A stretch of DNA of 64,000 nucleotides from Buttiauxella sp965119215. GTDB lineage: Bacteria > Pseudomonadota > Gammaproteobacteria > Enterobacterales > Enterobacteriaceae. Below the pieces are notes generated by a model. That model worked only from the letters and a program-made list of their open reading frames with translations. It was not told the DNA's origin and did no database searches. This document shows positions 1 through 8,474 of this stretch, in pieces. The position numbers and the translations under genes are program-made. Numbering within the stretch: position 1 is the first letter of the stretch; each line of letters opens with the position of its first letter. The stretch is from contig CBCPKK010000001.1 in the NCBI GenBank assembly GCA_965119215.1, positions 62,001 through 126,000 of the forward strand, written 5' to 3'.

Positions 1-930
1 GCATTTCTACAAGCTAATGTTAGAGAAAAAATTATATTTTTAGTTATTGTTGCTATTGTTATTGTTAATTTAATCACATCCAATAACCGGCAGGTATTTT
101 GGCTGTTAACTGCATTTACATTTCTTGTTCTCTTCTCAAGGATAAATGTTAAGTTAACGGTGTCAATTCTTTTAGCCTCTTTTTTATTTGCATTGATATG
201 TTATTTCCCATTTCAGTTGTTTTTTTCAGAGTCATTTGTTTTTGAAGATGCACGATATTTGAGGTATACATTTGGGTTTATAAATCCCAATGGATTTGCA
301 ATGTGCTTACTGCTCTTCCAGTCTCTTATTTATTTCTGGGTAATTAATAATAATACGTTAAGACATAACGCAAAGATATTCTTTATAATAGTTGGTGGGT
401 TGCTAATTACCTCTTTAATACTTTTAAGCAAGTCAAGAACATATTTATTATTGTCGCTTTTGTTATCAATTATGACATTGATATACATAGTTAAGTATTA
501 TAGTTTTTCCAAAACAATAATTGTAATTTCTTTACTGTCAGTTTTTGCATTTCAGTGGTGCTCCACTATTAAATTTGAAGACTATGCCATATTCCAATAT
601 ATAAATTCGTTTCTAAGTGGCAGAGTATGGCTTTCACATCACATGTATAATGAAATAGGATATCCTGATTTGCTTTTTGGTAAGGATATTGAAGTGTTTC
701 AACCAATTGATTTTTTCTTTATCGCTTTTAATTACACTAATGGGTTTATATTAGCTTCTATATTAATATTGTATTGTTTGGCTTTATTTTGCACATCAAC
801 TGAATTTAAAGGATATGTAACTATTTTAGCTTTTGTTTTTGTTTTAGTTAGTTTGACTGAAGGCGTTTTTAATATACCACTTATTAATTATGTTTTCCTA
901 TTGCTCTATAAACACAGGAACTCTTGGTAA
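1..930 (+). CDS. O-antigen/polysaccharide polymerase, Wzy-like (5' end outside window)
   Basis: The reading frame is open from base 1, so the start lies upstream; 309 residues are visible, ending at TAA 928-930. Almost the whole product is hydrophobic, with successive membrane segments separated by short polar loops. The motif FGFINPNGFA, about 100 residues into the visible part, is the Asn-Pro-Asn signature often seen in Wzy/O-antigen ligase family proteins. Such proteins polymerise lipid-linked repeat units on the periplasmic face of the inner membrane. The region is very AT-rich, unlike gnd downstream, as is usual for horizontally exchanged O-antigen genes. The stop overlaps the next start by one base, so the genes are probably co-transcribed. 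Wzy assignment rests on topology, motif and context, because these proteins share little sequence. Confidence 0.7.
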   Translation, partial: AFLQANVREKIIFLVIVAIVIVNLITSNNRQVFWLLTAFTFLVLFSRINVKLTVSILLASFLFALICYFPFQLFFSESFVFEDARYLRYTFGFINPNGFAMCLLLFQSLIYFWVINNNTLRHNAKIFFIIVGGLLITSLILLSKSRTYLLLSLLLSIMTLIYIVKYYSFSKTIIVISLLSVFAFQWCSTIKFEDYAIFQYINSFLSGRVWLSHHMYNEIGYPDLLFGKDIEVFQPIDFFFIAFNYTNGFILASILILYCLALFCTSTEFKGYVTILAFVFVLVSLTEGVFNIPLINYVFLLLYKHRNSW

Positions 931-1958
931 TGAAAATTGATGTGGTAATATTATGGGTCAATGGAAATGATTCTAAATGGATAGATAATTATAATAAATA
1001 CTGTCCTGAAAATCTCAGGCTTGATAATGATAAACAACGTTACCGGGATTGGGATACGTTGAAGTATGTATTTCGAGGTATTGAAAGAAATATGCCTTGG
1101 GTTAATAAAATTCATTTTGTAACTTGTGGTCAGAGGCCAGATTGGATGAATGTCTCACATCCAAAATTGCGATTTGTATCCCATGAAGATATTTTTTTGA
1201 ACAACGATTTCTTACCCACTTTTAACTCAAGTGCGATAGAGCTTAACTTATCACGTATACCTGGGTTAAGCGAAAAATTCATTTATTTTAATGATGATAT
1301 GTTAGTTTTGGAGAATACATCAGTAGAGCGTTTTTTTAAAAATGATAAGCCCGTGGATTTTCTTGTTGAAGCGATACCAAGAAGGGGGTATATATATGAA
1401 AGGTTTAGATCAAATTCCTCCTGGGTATATATGGTCAACAATTCAGTGGATTTAATAAATAACCATTATAGCAAAACACATTTGATAAAAAATGACAGTG
1501 AGCTTTATTTCAATAAAGCATACGGTATTAAATCAAATCTGATTAATTATTTTTTTTCAAAGTTTAAAAATTATATAGCCTTTGAACATTATCACCATCC
1601 TCAACCATACGTAAAAAAGCAGCTGCAAACTATAGAAGAAAATTGCAAAATAGAATTTGAGAATACATTTAAATCGAAGTTCAGAAATAAAACAAATCTA
1701 TCGCAAACTATCTTTAGATATTCACAGCTTGCATCAGGTAATTTTTTTCCGTCAAAATTTGATGATCATTTATGTATTAATGTTAGGGATGAGAAAACAT
1801 CTGCATTGTGTATTTCCGCTATACAAAATAAACGATTTGTATGTATTAATGATGAGATAGATAGCGGGGTTGATAATGAATTAATTGAAAGTATTATCAA
1901 TAAAATAATATTGGAATTAGATGTTAAACTACCTAATAAAAGTAGCTATGAATTATGA
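930..1958 (+). CDS. Stealth-family sugar-phosphate transferase
   Basis: This 342-residue protein has the conserved regions of the Stealth family. The N-terminus carries DVVILWVNGND (about residues 4-14), followed by RYRDWDTLKYVFRGIE and the block FNSSAIE...FIYFNDDMLV, which contains the acidic residues of the catalytic region. Stealth proteins transfer hexose-1-phosphate or a similar group from a nucleotide sugar, making phosphodiester-linked polysaccharides. The family is named for eukaryotic GlcNAc-1-phosphotransferase and bacterial capsule homologues. The ATG at 930 overlaps the upstream TAA and has AGGAA about ten bases before it; I prefer it to the in-frame TTG at 924. The next gene overlaps by 4 bp. 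The assignment to the family is firm, but donor and acceptor are unknown. Confidence 0.85.
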   Translation: MKIDVVILWVNGNDSKWIDNYNKYCPENLRLDNDKQRYRDWDTLKYVFRGIERNMPWVNKIHFVTCGQRPDWMNVSHPKLRFVSHEDIFLNNDFLPTFNSSAIELNLSRIPGLSEKFIYFNDDMLVLENTSVERFFKNDKPVDFLVEAIPRRGYIYERFRSNSSWVYMVNNSVDLINNHYSKTHLIKNDSELYFNKAYGIKSNLINYFFSKFKNYIAFEHYHHPQPYVKKQLQTIEENCKIEFENTFKSKFRNKTNLSQTIFRYSQLASGNFFPSKFDDHLCINVRDEKTSALCISAIQNKRFVCINDEIDSGVDNELIESIINKIILELDVKLPNKSSYEL

Positions 1959-2779
1959 GAAGTGACAGTTCTATAAAATTCAGTGTATTAATGTCTGTTT
2001 ATAAAAATGAAAAATCTGAAAACATTCAAGAGTGCTTTTCTAGTATACAAAATCAAACTTTATTGCCAGATGAAATTATTTTAGTTGTAGATGGCCCTAT
2101 TAATGATGTATTGAATGATGTAATTGAAAACTGGGTTTCTATTTTACCGTTGAAAATTGTGCGGTTAGATAAAAATGTTGGTTTGGGGAGTGCTTTAAAT
2201 ATCGGGATCAAGTATTGTAGTAATGAGTATATATTTAGAATGGATACCGATGATATTTGCTTGCCAGAACGTTTTTTAAATCAATGTCAGTATCTTAAAG
2301 ATAATGAGAAGGTTGTTCTTCTGGGAGGGCAGATATGTGAATTTAATGCGATGAATGCGCAAGTTAGTCGTCATAGGCATGTACCATGCACCCATAAAGA
2401 TATTGTTCACTTCTCTAAATTTAAGAATCCTTTTAACCATATGACGGTTGCATTTAAAAAGGATAAAATATTAGAAGTTGGAGGATATCAGCATCATCTG
2501 TTTATGGAGGATTATAATTTATGGTTGAGGGTTATTGCATCTGGAGGACATGTTGCTAATCTCTCAGAAGTCCTTGTTAATGTTCGTACAAATGATGATG
2601 CATTACAGCGTAGACGTGGTGTGGCTTATATTAAGAGCGAATTCATTCTCTACCGATTAAAAAGAAAAACAATGTCAGGTAACTTCTTTTTTGATTTATT
2701 TGTTCTTGTAATTAGGTCCGCGCCAAGATTACTTCCTTTAAGTTGTGTGCGAAAGTTATATGGTTTCATGAGGCGATAG
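1955..2779 (+). CDS. Family 2 glycosyltransferase (AmsE-like)
   Basis: This is a 274-residue GT-A fold glycosyltransferase. The N-terminus FSVLMSVYKNE, the DEIILVVDGP strand and the metal-binding acidic motif MDTDD (residues 96-100) are typical of GT2, and the MEDYNLWLR block near residue 190 is the usual ExxxxxWLR-like catalytic region. It shares its pattern with AmsE/WcaA-like transferases. It would add one sugar to the lipid-linked repeat unit on the cytoplasmic face of the inner membrane. The ATG overlaps the Stealth gene stop (ATGA), so the two are translationally coupled. It is the last gene of the variable O-antigen block, and composition changes sharply at gnd. The donor and acceptor sugars cannot be read from the sequence. 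Confidence 0.85.
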   Translation: MRSDSSIKFSVLMSVYKNEKSENIQECFSSIQNQTLLPDEIILVVDGPINDVLNDVIENWVSILPLKIVRLDKNVGLGSALNIGIKYCSNEYIFRMDTDDICLPERFLNQCQYLKDNEKVVLLGGQICEFNAMNAQVSRHRHVPCTHKDIVHFSKFKNPFNHMTVAFKKDKILEVGGYQHHLFMEDYNLWLRVIASGGHVANLSEVLVNVRTNDDALQRRRGVAYIKSEFILYRLKRKTMSGNFFFDLFVLVIRSAPRLLPLSCVRKLYGFMRR

Positions 2780-2988
2780 TTTAATTGCTTTAATATCTTT
2801 ATTTTTCTAAAGGATTGTTATTTACAGGTGTGATTATTTATAACATTTATTGATTTTTTTGATGATGTTACTCATTCCTTTTATGTATAAATTTAGCTAA
2901 CTATTATTCTTTGAATCGAGTTAACATCTAAGCCACATTTCAAGCCGCGCATACGTAGCGTGGTGACCACACCTGACAGGAGTATGTA
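2780..2988. promoter_or_regulatory. Boundary of O-antigen cluster and gnd leader
   Basis: This 209-bp spacer starts AT-rich, like the O-antigen genes, and ends in the conserved enterobacterial gnd leader with ACAGGAG before the gnd ATG. The change in composition at about 2930 marks the junction between the variable cluster and the core genome. I see no clear terminator after the glycosyltransferase. Confidence 0.5.
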
Positions 2989-4401
2989 ATGTCCAAACAG
3001 CAGATCGGCGTCGTTGGCATGGCCGTGATGGGCCGCAACCTTGCGCTGAACATCGAAAGCCGTGGCTATACCGTTTCCGTGTTCAACCGTTCTGGCGATA
3101 AAACTGAAGAAGTTATCGCAGAGAACCCGGGCAAGAAGCTGGTTCCTTACTACACAGTGCAAGAGTTTGTGGAATCCCTTGAAACTCCTCGTCGTATTTT
3201 GTTGATGGTTAAGGCCGGTGAGGCCACAGACAAAACCATTGATTCCCTCAAGCCTTATCTCGATAAAGGCGACATCCTTATTGACGGCGGCAACACCTTC
3301 TTCCTGGATACTATCCGTCGTAACCGCGAACTGTCTGCGGAAGGTTTTAACTTCATCGGTACTGGTGTGTCTGGTGGTGAAGAGGGCGCACTGAAAGGCC
3401 CATCTATCATGCCTGGCGGTCAGAAAGAAGCTTACGAACTGGTTGCCCCAATTCTTAAGCAGATTGCAGCAGTTGCTGAAGACGGTGAGCCTTGCGTTAC
3501 CTACATTGGTGCGGATGGTGCTGGCCACTATGTGAAGATGGTTCACAATGGCATCGAATACGGTGACATGCAGCTGATTGCTGAAGCTTATTCACTGCTC
3601 AAAAATGGCTTGAACCTGTCTAATGAAGAGTTGGCGACAACCTTTGCCGACTGGAACAAAGGCGAGCTGAGCAGCTATCTCATCGATATCACCAAAGACA
3701 TCTTCACTAAAAAAGATGAAGAGGGTAACTACCTGGTCGATGTGATTCTTGATGAAGCCGCTAACAAAGGCACCGGTAAGTGGACCAGCCAAAGCTCTCT
3801 GGATCTTGGCGAGCCTCTGTCTCTGATCACCGAGTCTGTTTTCGCGCGTTACATCTCCTCTCTCAAAGAGCAACGTGTTGCAGCGTCGAAAGTACTGAGC
3901 GGCCCGCAGGCTAAGCCGTTTGCTGGCGATAAAACTGAGTTTGCTGAGAAAGTGCGTCGCGCATTGTATCTCGGTAAAATCGTTTCTTATGCTCAGGGTT
4001 TCTCGCAATTGCGTGCGGCATCGGAAGAGAACAATTGGGATCTGAACTACGGTGAGATTGCTAAAATCTTCCGTGCGGGTTGCATTATTCGCGCCCAGTT
4101 CCTGCAAAAAATCACTGATGCATACGCTGAAAATGCCGCAATTGCAAACTTGCTGCTGGCGCCATACTTCAAGCAAATCGCTGATGAATACCAGCAAGCA
4201 TTGCGTGATGTGGTTTCTTATGCGGTGCAAAACGGTATCCCAACACCGACCTTCTCTGCAGCTATCTCTTATTACGACAGCTACCGTTCAGCCGTGCTTC
4301 CTGCCAACCTGATTCAGGCGCAGCGCGACTACTTTGGTGCGCATACATACAAGCGTACAGATAAAGAAGGTGTGTTCCATACTGAGTGGATGGAAAAGTA
4401 A
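2989..4401 (+). CDS. gnd: 6-phosphogluconate dehydrogenase, decarboxylating
   Basis: Gnd oxidises and decarboxylates 6-phosphogluconate to ribulose-5-phosphate, reducing NADP+, in the oxidative pentose phosphate pathway of the cytoplasm. At 470 residues it is two longer than the E. coli enzyme. The N-terminal Rossmann motif GVVGMAVMGRNLALN (from residue 7) and NRS at the NADP phosphate site are present, as is the catalytic block GAGHYVKMVHNGIEYGDMQ near residues 180-198, which holds the Lys, Asn and Glu used in catalysis. A strong ribosome site, AGGAG, precedes the ATG. The gene is the classical flank of the O-antigen locus and is often exchanged together with it. A rho-independent terminator follows at 4431-4466. 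Confidence 0.98.
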   Translation: MSKQQIGVVGMAVMGRNLALNIESRGYTVSVFNRSGDKTEEVIAENPGKKLVPYYTVQEFVESLETPRRILLMVKAGEATDKTIDSLKPYLDKGDILIDGGNTFFLDTIRRNRELSAEGFNFIGTGVSGGEEGALKGPSIMPGGQKEAYELVAPILKQIAAVAEDGEPCVTYIGADGAGHYVKMVHNGIEYGDMQLIAEAYSLLKNGLNLSNEELATTFADWNKGELSSYLIDITKDIFTKKDEEGNYLVDVILDEAANKGTGKWTSQSSLDLGEPLSLITESVFARYISSLKEQRVAASKVLSGPQAKPFAGDKTEFAEKVRRALYLGKIVSYAQGFSQLRAASEENNWDLNYGEIAKIFRAGCIIRAQFLQKITDAYAENAAIANLLLAPYFKQIADEYQQALRDVVSYAVQNGIPTPTFSAAISYYDSYRSAVLPANLIQAQRDYFGAHTYKRTDKEGVFHTEWMEK

Positions 4402-4430
4402 TCACCTGGCAGTAGCTAAGACGTGATTAA

Positions 4431-4466
4431 AAACCAGTGGGGAAATGTTTCCACTGGTTTTTTCTT
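4431..4466 (+). terminator. Rho-independent terminator of gnd
   Basis: AAAACCAGTGG and CCACTGGTTTT form a GC-containing stem around a short loop, followed by TTTTTTC. It lies 30 bp after the gnd stop, so rfbB needs its own promoter in the 88 bp that follow. Confidence 0.9.
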
Positions 4467-4554
4467 TTTAATCAGCGTGTAAAATTTGCTTTTATGCTGT
4501 TGCTACCGATAGTGATAAAGGTAGTTTAAAAAGCTCCACATACTTTGAGGCAAT

Positions 4555-5619
4555 ATGAAAATCATCGTAACGGGCGGCGCAGGTTTTATTGGCTCTGCAG
4601 TTGTACGCCATATTATTGAAGCAACCAGTGACGAAGTTTTAGTCATCGATAAGCTGACTTATGCCGGGAATATTGAATCCCTTGCTCCTGTCGCCAGCAA
4701 TGATCGCTATTCTTTTCGCGAGGTCGATATTTGTGACCGAGCTGCTTTAGACGTCGCATTTCAGGCTTTTCAACCAGATGCAGTGATGCATCTGGCGGCA
4801 GAAAGCCATGTTGATCGTTCAATTGATGGCCCCGCTGCATTTATCGAAACGAATATTGTTGGAACCTATGTTTTGCTGGAAGCTGCGCGGAACTACTGGA
4901 ACCAGTTAACCTCATCGGCTAAAGCGTCATTTCGTTTCCATCATATTTCTACCGATGAGGTTTTTGGTGACCTGCACGACACCGAGTCACTGTTTACCGA
5001 AACAACGCCGTATGCCCCAAGCAGCCCTTACTCGGCATCTAAGGCGTCCAGCGACCATCTGGTTCGCGCCTGGTTGCGTACCTATGGGATGCCGACTCTG
5101 GTCACCAATTGCTCAAATAATTATGGTCCGTATCACTTTCCTGAGAAACTGATTCCGCTGGTTATCCTTAACGCCCTTGAAGGTAAACCGCTGCCTGTTT
5201 ATGGAAATGGTTGTCAGATACGTGACTGGTTGTATGTGGAAGATCATGCCAGAGCGCTTTATAAAGTGGTCACGGAAGGTAAAATTGGTGAGACGTACAA
5301 TATTGGTGGGCATAACGAGCGTACAAATATTGATGTTGTGAAGACAATTTGTCGCTTACTCGACGAGATGATCACCACCAAACCTGCACAAATAGAACGC
5401 TTTGAAGACCTGATTACTTATGTTACCGATCGTCCTGGCCACGATTTACGCTATGCTATTGATGCTTCAAAGATTGAACGGGAACTTGGCTGGAAACCTG
5501 ACGAAACCTTCGAAAGTGGCATTAGAAAAACCGTTGAATGGTATCTGGCTAATGAGTCTTGGTGGCAACGAGTCAAAGATGGTTCGTACTCAAGGGAACG
5601 TTTAGGTTTGAATAGTTAA
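4555..5619 (+). CDS. rfbB: dTDP-glucose 4,6-dehydratase
   Basis: RfbB (RmlB) converts dTDP-glucose to dTDP-4-keto-6-deoxyglucose, using a tightly bound NAD+. The 354-residue extended SDR protein has the Rossmann motif GGAGFIG (residues 7-13), the TDE triad element (133-135) and the catalytic YSASK motif (Tyr159, Lys163). GAGGCAAT precedes the ATG. It lies 22 bp before rfbA and probably forms an operon with it. The rfbD and rfbC genes of the rhamnose pathway are absent between gnd and wzz, so the product probably feeds another 6-deoxysugar, or those genes lie outside the window. E. coli also has a paralogue, rffG, in the enterobacterial common antigen cluster, but gene position favours rfbB. 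Confidence 0.95.
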   Translation: MKIIVTGGAGFIGSAVVRHIIEATSDEVLVIDKLTYAGNIESLAPVASNDRYSFREVDICDRAALDVAFQAFQPDAVMHLAAESHVDRSIDGPAAFIETNIVGTYVLLEAARNYWNQLTSSAKASFRFHHISTDEVFGDLHDTESLFTETTPYAPSSPYSASKASSDHLVRAWLRTYGMPTLVTNCSNNYGPYHFPEKLIPLVILNALEGKPLPVYGNGCQIRDWLYVEDHARALYKVVTEGKIGETYNIGGHNERTNIDVVKTICRLLDEMITTKPAQIERFEDLITYVTDRPGHDLRYAIDASKIERELGWKPDETFESGIRKTVEWYLANESWWQRVKDGSYSRERLGLNS

Positions 5620-5641
5620 TCAAGAATATAAGGATTTTAAT

Positions 5642-6517
5642 ATGAAGGGGATTGTTCTGGCAGGTGGTTCGGGAACACGGTTGTATCCGATTACACGCGG
5701 GGTGTCGAAGCAACTGCTGCCCATTTATGATAAGCCCATGATTTACTATCCACTTTCGGTGCTTATGTTGGCAGGCATTCGTGACATTTTATTGATCACG
5801 ACGCTTGAAGATCTTCCTTCATTCCAGCGTTTGCTGGGGGATGGTAGTCATTTAGGTATAAATCTGAGCTATGAAATTCAGGCTCGCCCAGATGGGCTGG
5901 CCCAGGCTTTTATCATTGGTGAAGAATTTATCAATGGCGAGAATTGTTCTCTGGTGCTTGGAGATAACATCTTCTTTGGACAGGGATTTGGAAGCAAGTT
6001 GGATATGGTTGCAGAACGCCAAAGCGGTGCAACTGTATTCGGATACCAAGTGATGTCGCCGCAACGTTTTGGCGTTGTCGAATTTGATGAAAACTATCGC
6101 GCACTGTCTATCGAAGAAAAACCTCTACAACCTAAATCTAACTGGGCCGTTACTGGTCTCTATTTTTACGATAATAAAGTGGTCGATTTAGCTAAGCAGG
6201 TAAAACCGTCAGAGCGTGGTGAGCTTGAAATCACCAGCATTAACCAAATGTATCTTGAGATGGATGAATTGAAAGTTGAGTTACTTGGGCGTGGTTTTGC
6301 CTGGCTGGATACAGGAACTCACGATAGCCTGATTGAGGCATCACAGTTTGTACACACTATTGAAAAAAGGCAGGGTTTTAAGGTTGCATGCCTTGAAGAG
6401 ATTGCATATCGAAAAGGTTGGTTGACCTCTGAGCAGGTTCTTGAAAGTGCAAAATCTATGGATAAGACGTTATATGGTCAATATCTAATCCAGTTGGTGG
6501 ATAAAAGTACATTTTGA
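5642..6517 (+). CDS. rfbA: Glucose-1-phosphate thymidylyltransferase
   Basis: RfbA (RmlA) makes dTDP-glucose from dTTP and glucose-1-phosphate, the substrate of the preceding RfbB. The protein is 291 residues, normal for the family. The nucleotidyltransferase signature GGSGTRLYPIT (residues 8-18) is followed by SKQLLPIYDKPMIYYPLS, with the LVLGDNIF metal-binding region near residue 105 and EEKP near 160. AAGGATTTT precedes the ATG by a few bases. The pair rfbBA replaces the ugd gene found at this site in E. coli K-12. A 301-bp AT-rich spacer follows, so wzz is probably transcribed separately. Confidence 0.95.
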   Translation: MKGIVLAGGSGTRLYPITRGVSKQLLPIYDKPMIYYPLSVLMLAGIRDILLITTLEDLPSFQRLLGDGSHLGINLSYEIQARPDGLAQAFIIGEEFINGENCSLVLGDNIFFGQGFGSKLDMVAERQSGATVFGYQVMSPQRFGVVEFDENYRALSIEEKPLQPKSNWAVTGLYFYDNKVVDLAKQVKPSERGELEITSINQMYLEMDELKVELLGRGFAWLDTGTHDSLIEASQFVHTIEKRQGFKVACLEEIAYRKGWLTSEQVLESAKSMDKTLYGQYLIQLVDKSTF

Positions 6518-6818
6518 TAGTTAATTATTCGCAATTGATTGATTTTTAATCGATAAGGTTATTTATATTTTATCTGACGAATTATAAAAACGAATTTTCC
6601 TGGAAAGGTAGGCCTTTAATTTAGAGGTCTACCCGTTATCTGAAGTTCAATCACCCATTTCTAAAACTTTAGTGCTACGAGCTAATTTCTTTTTATATGA
6701 TTTTTCGGCCTTTTCCGACGAAAAAATTCATTTCACAACAGGTATTTTTACTTATATCAGATTATACTTAACGAGTGTCGGTCCTCAATTTTGTGAACTA
6801 ATTTCTCTTAGGGTAATC
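6518..6818. promoter_or_regulatory. AT-rich spacer upstream of wzz
   Basis: These 301 bp contain no convincing gene. An imperfect inverted repeat, GGTAGGCCT and AGGTCTACC (6607-6633, one mismatch), has no T-tract and could be an operator or a weak RNA hairpin. The open frame that runs into wzz from 6672 lacks a ribosome site and family similarity, so I treat it as leader. The wzz promoter should be here, but no strong -35/-10 pair stands out. Confidence 0.4.
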
Positions 6819-7805
6819 ATGAGTCAAGACAACAATAACATGGTGAACAATCACACAAACAGCAACCTTGAATCTATTGATTTAATTGATGTTTTTGTAC
6901 AGCTTTGGAAAGGAAAAGTAACAATTATTGCTTTTACCGTTCTTGCTATCCTTCTTGCAGTTATCTATCTATTCGTGGCTAAAGAGAAATGGACCTCCAC
7001 TGCGGTAATCACCCAGCCAGACGCGGCACAAATTGCTACTTATAACAATGCATTAAACGTTATCTATGGTAACACTGCACCCAACATTACAGATGTGCAG
7101 CAACGAGTTGTTGGGCGTTTAAGCTCATCGTTATCAGCCTTATCGGAATCCCTGGATAACAAGGAAGAACCCGAACAACTGACGATAGAACCAACTGTTA
7201 AAGGTCAAGCGCTACCGCTTAAGATTAGTTATGTTGGTGATACGGCGAAGAATGCTCAAACTAAGGTAGCTAAGTATATTCAGCAGGTTGATGAGCAAGT
7301 GGGTGAAGAGCTAGCTGTTGATATCCAGGACAACATTAAGCTGCAGATATCAACGCTCGAAGATTCTCTGCAAACCCAGGAAAAAGTGGCTCAGGAACAA
7401 AAAGATCTGCGTATTAAGCAAATTGCTGAGGCGCTGAAATTTGCCACAGAAGCAAAAGTTGCATCGCCGCAGCTACAGCAGACTTCTGATGTCACCCAGG
7501 ACACGATGTTTTTATTAGGTAGTGAAGCATTGAACTCAATGATTAAAAATGAGGCAACGCGTCCACTGGTGTATTCATCTACCTATTACCAGACTAAGCA
7601 AAATCTGCTTGATATTCAGTCTCTGAAAATTGACCCTAAATCGATTCATGCCTATCGCTATGTGATGAAACCTACACTGCCGATTCGGCGCGATAGCCCG
7701 AAAAAGAGTTTGACGCTGGTGCTTGCCGCGTTGCTGGGTGGGATGATCGGGGCAGGAGTCGTGTTAGGCCGCAATGCAATTCGCAACTACAAACCTCAAG
7801 CTTAA
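6819..7805 (+). CDS. wzz: O-antigen chain-length regulator Wzz (PCP1)
   Basis: Wzz is an inner-membrane polysaccharide co-polymerase that sets the modal length of O-antigen made by Wzy. The 328-residue product has the family topology: a short cytoplasmic N-terminus with IDLIDVFVQLWKGK, TM1 at about 33-53, a long periplasmic coiled domain rich in Gln and Glu, and a C-terminal TM2 at about 296-318. TM2 is preceded by the proline-rich stretch PTLPIRRDSPKKS. I place the start at ATG 6819, just before MSQDNNN, because upstream residues do not fit the family. It ends at the wzz/his boundary with a shared bidirectional terminator. Confidence 0.93.
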   Translation: MSQDNNNMVNNHTNSNLESIDLIDVFVQLWKGKVTIIAFTVLAILLAVIYLFVAKEKWTSTAVITQPDAAQIATYNNALNVIYGNTAPNITDVQQRVVGRLSSSLSALSESLDNKEEPEQLTIEPTVKGQALPLKISYVGDTAKNAQTKVAKYIQQVDEQVGEELAVDIQDNIKLQISTLEDSLQTQEKVAQEQKDLRIKQIAEALKFATEAKVASPQLQQTSDVTQDTMFLLGSEALNSMIKNEATRPLVYSSTYYQTKQNLLDIQSLKIDPKSIHAYRYVMKPTLPIRRDSPKKSLTLVLAALLGGMIGAGVVLGRNAIRNYKPQA

Positions 7806-7821
7806 TTATCCAGAATAAAAC

Positions 7822-7847
7822 AAAAAGGCCGCATCTGCGGCCTTTTT
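7822..7847. terminator. Bidirectional terminator between wzz and hisI
   Basis: AAAAAGGCCGC, a short ATCT loop, then GCGGCCTTTTT form a near-perfect palindrome with A- and T-tracts on either side. It sits between the convergent wzz and his operon ends and should act on both. Confidence 0.95.
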
Positions 7848-7862
7848 CACATCCAAACAAAC

Positions 7863-8474
7863 CTACTTATGCCGTTCCCGCAAATTCTCAATCACCGCAC
7901 CTAAATCCAAATCCTGGTCCTGCAACAGCACCAGCAGGTGATACATCAAATCCGACGCTTCATTCTTCAGCTCAAAGCGGTCATTGACTGTCGCAGCTAA
8001 CGCGGTTTCCACGCCTTCTTCACCCACTTTCTGAGCGATACGTTTGGTTCCACTGGCATACAGTTTTGCGGTATACGAGCTTTCTGGATCTGCCGTTTTG
8101 CGCGATGCCAGCAGTTGCTCAAGCTGATACAAAAAGTGCCAGTCGTGATGGGTTTCGCCAAAGCAGCTTGAAGTACCCAGATGGCAGGTTGGGCCAATTG
8201 GATTTGCCAGCACCAGCAAGGTGTCGTTATCGCAATCCGGCGCAATGTTTACTACGTTCAGGAAGTTGCCGGAGCTTTCGCCTTTGGTCCATAAACGTTG
8301 TTTGGTGCGCGAGAAGAACGTCACTTTGCCACTTTCTATGGTTTGCGCCAGTGCTTCAGGGTTCATATACCCCAGCATCAACACTTCACCTGATTTTGCG
8401 TGTTGGACGATGACAGGCATCAGGCCGTCGGTTTTTTCCCAGTCCAGTTGGTCTTGTTGCTCTTGTGTTAGCAC
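7863..8474 (-). CDS. hisI: Bifunctional phosphoribosyl-AMP cyclohydrolase / phosphoribosyl-ATP pyrophosphatase
   Basis: HisI (HisIE) catalyses the second and third steps of histidine synthesis. The C-terminal domain removes pyrophosphate from PR-ATP and the N-terminal domain opens the purine ring of PR-AMP. At 203 residues it matches the fused enterobacterial enzyme. The cyclohydrolase part shows the zinc-binding CHLGTSSCF region and metal ligands in the DCDND stretch; the pyrophosphatase part has KVGEEGVETALAA near residue 155. It is the last gene of hisGDCBHAFI and overlaps hisF by 7 bp. Confidence 0.97.
   Translation of the reverse strand: MLTQEQQDQLDWEKTDGLMPVIVQHAKSGEVLMLGYMNPEALAQTIESGKVTFFSRTKQRLWTKGESSGNFLNVVNIAPDCDNDTLLVLANPIGPTCHLGTSSCFGETHHDWHFLYQLEQLLASRKTADPESSYTAKLYASGTKRIAQKVGEEGVETALAATVNDRFELKNEASDLMYHLLVLLQDQDLDLGAVIENLRERHK

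Noticed and set aside
2893..3546. 217-codon open frame antisense to gnd
   Set aside because: Shadow of the gnd coding frame; no family features.
6672..6818. N-terminal extension of Wzz
   Set aside because: The extra 49 codons have no ribosome site and do not fit the known Wzz N-terminus; ATG 6819 is family-like.
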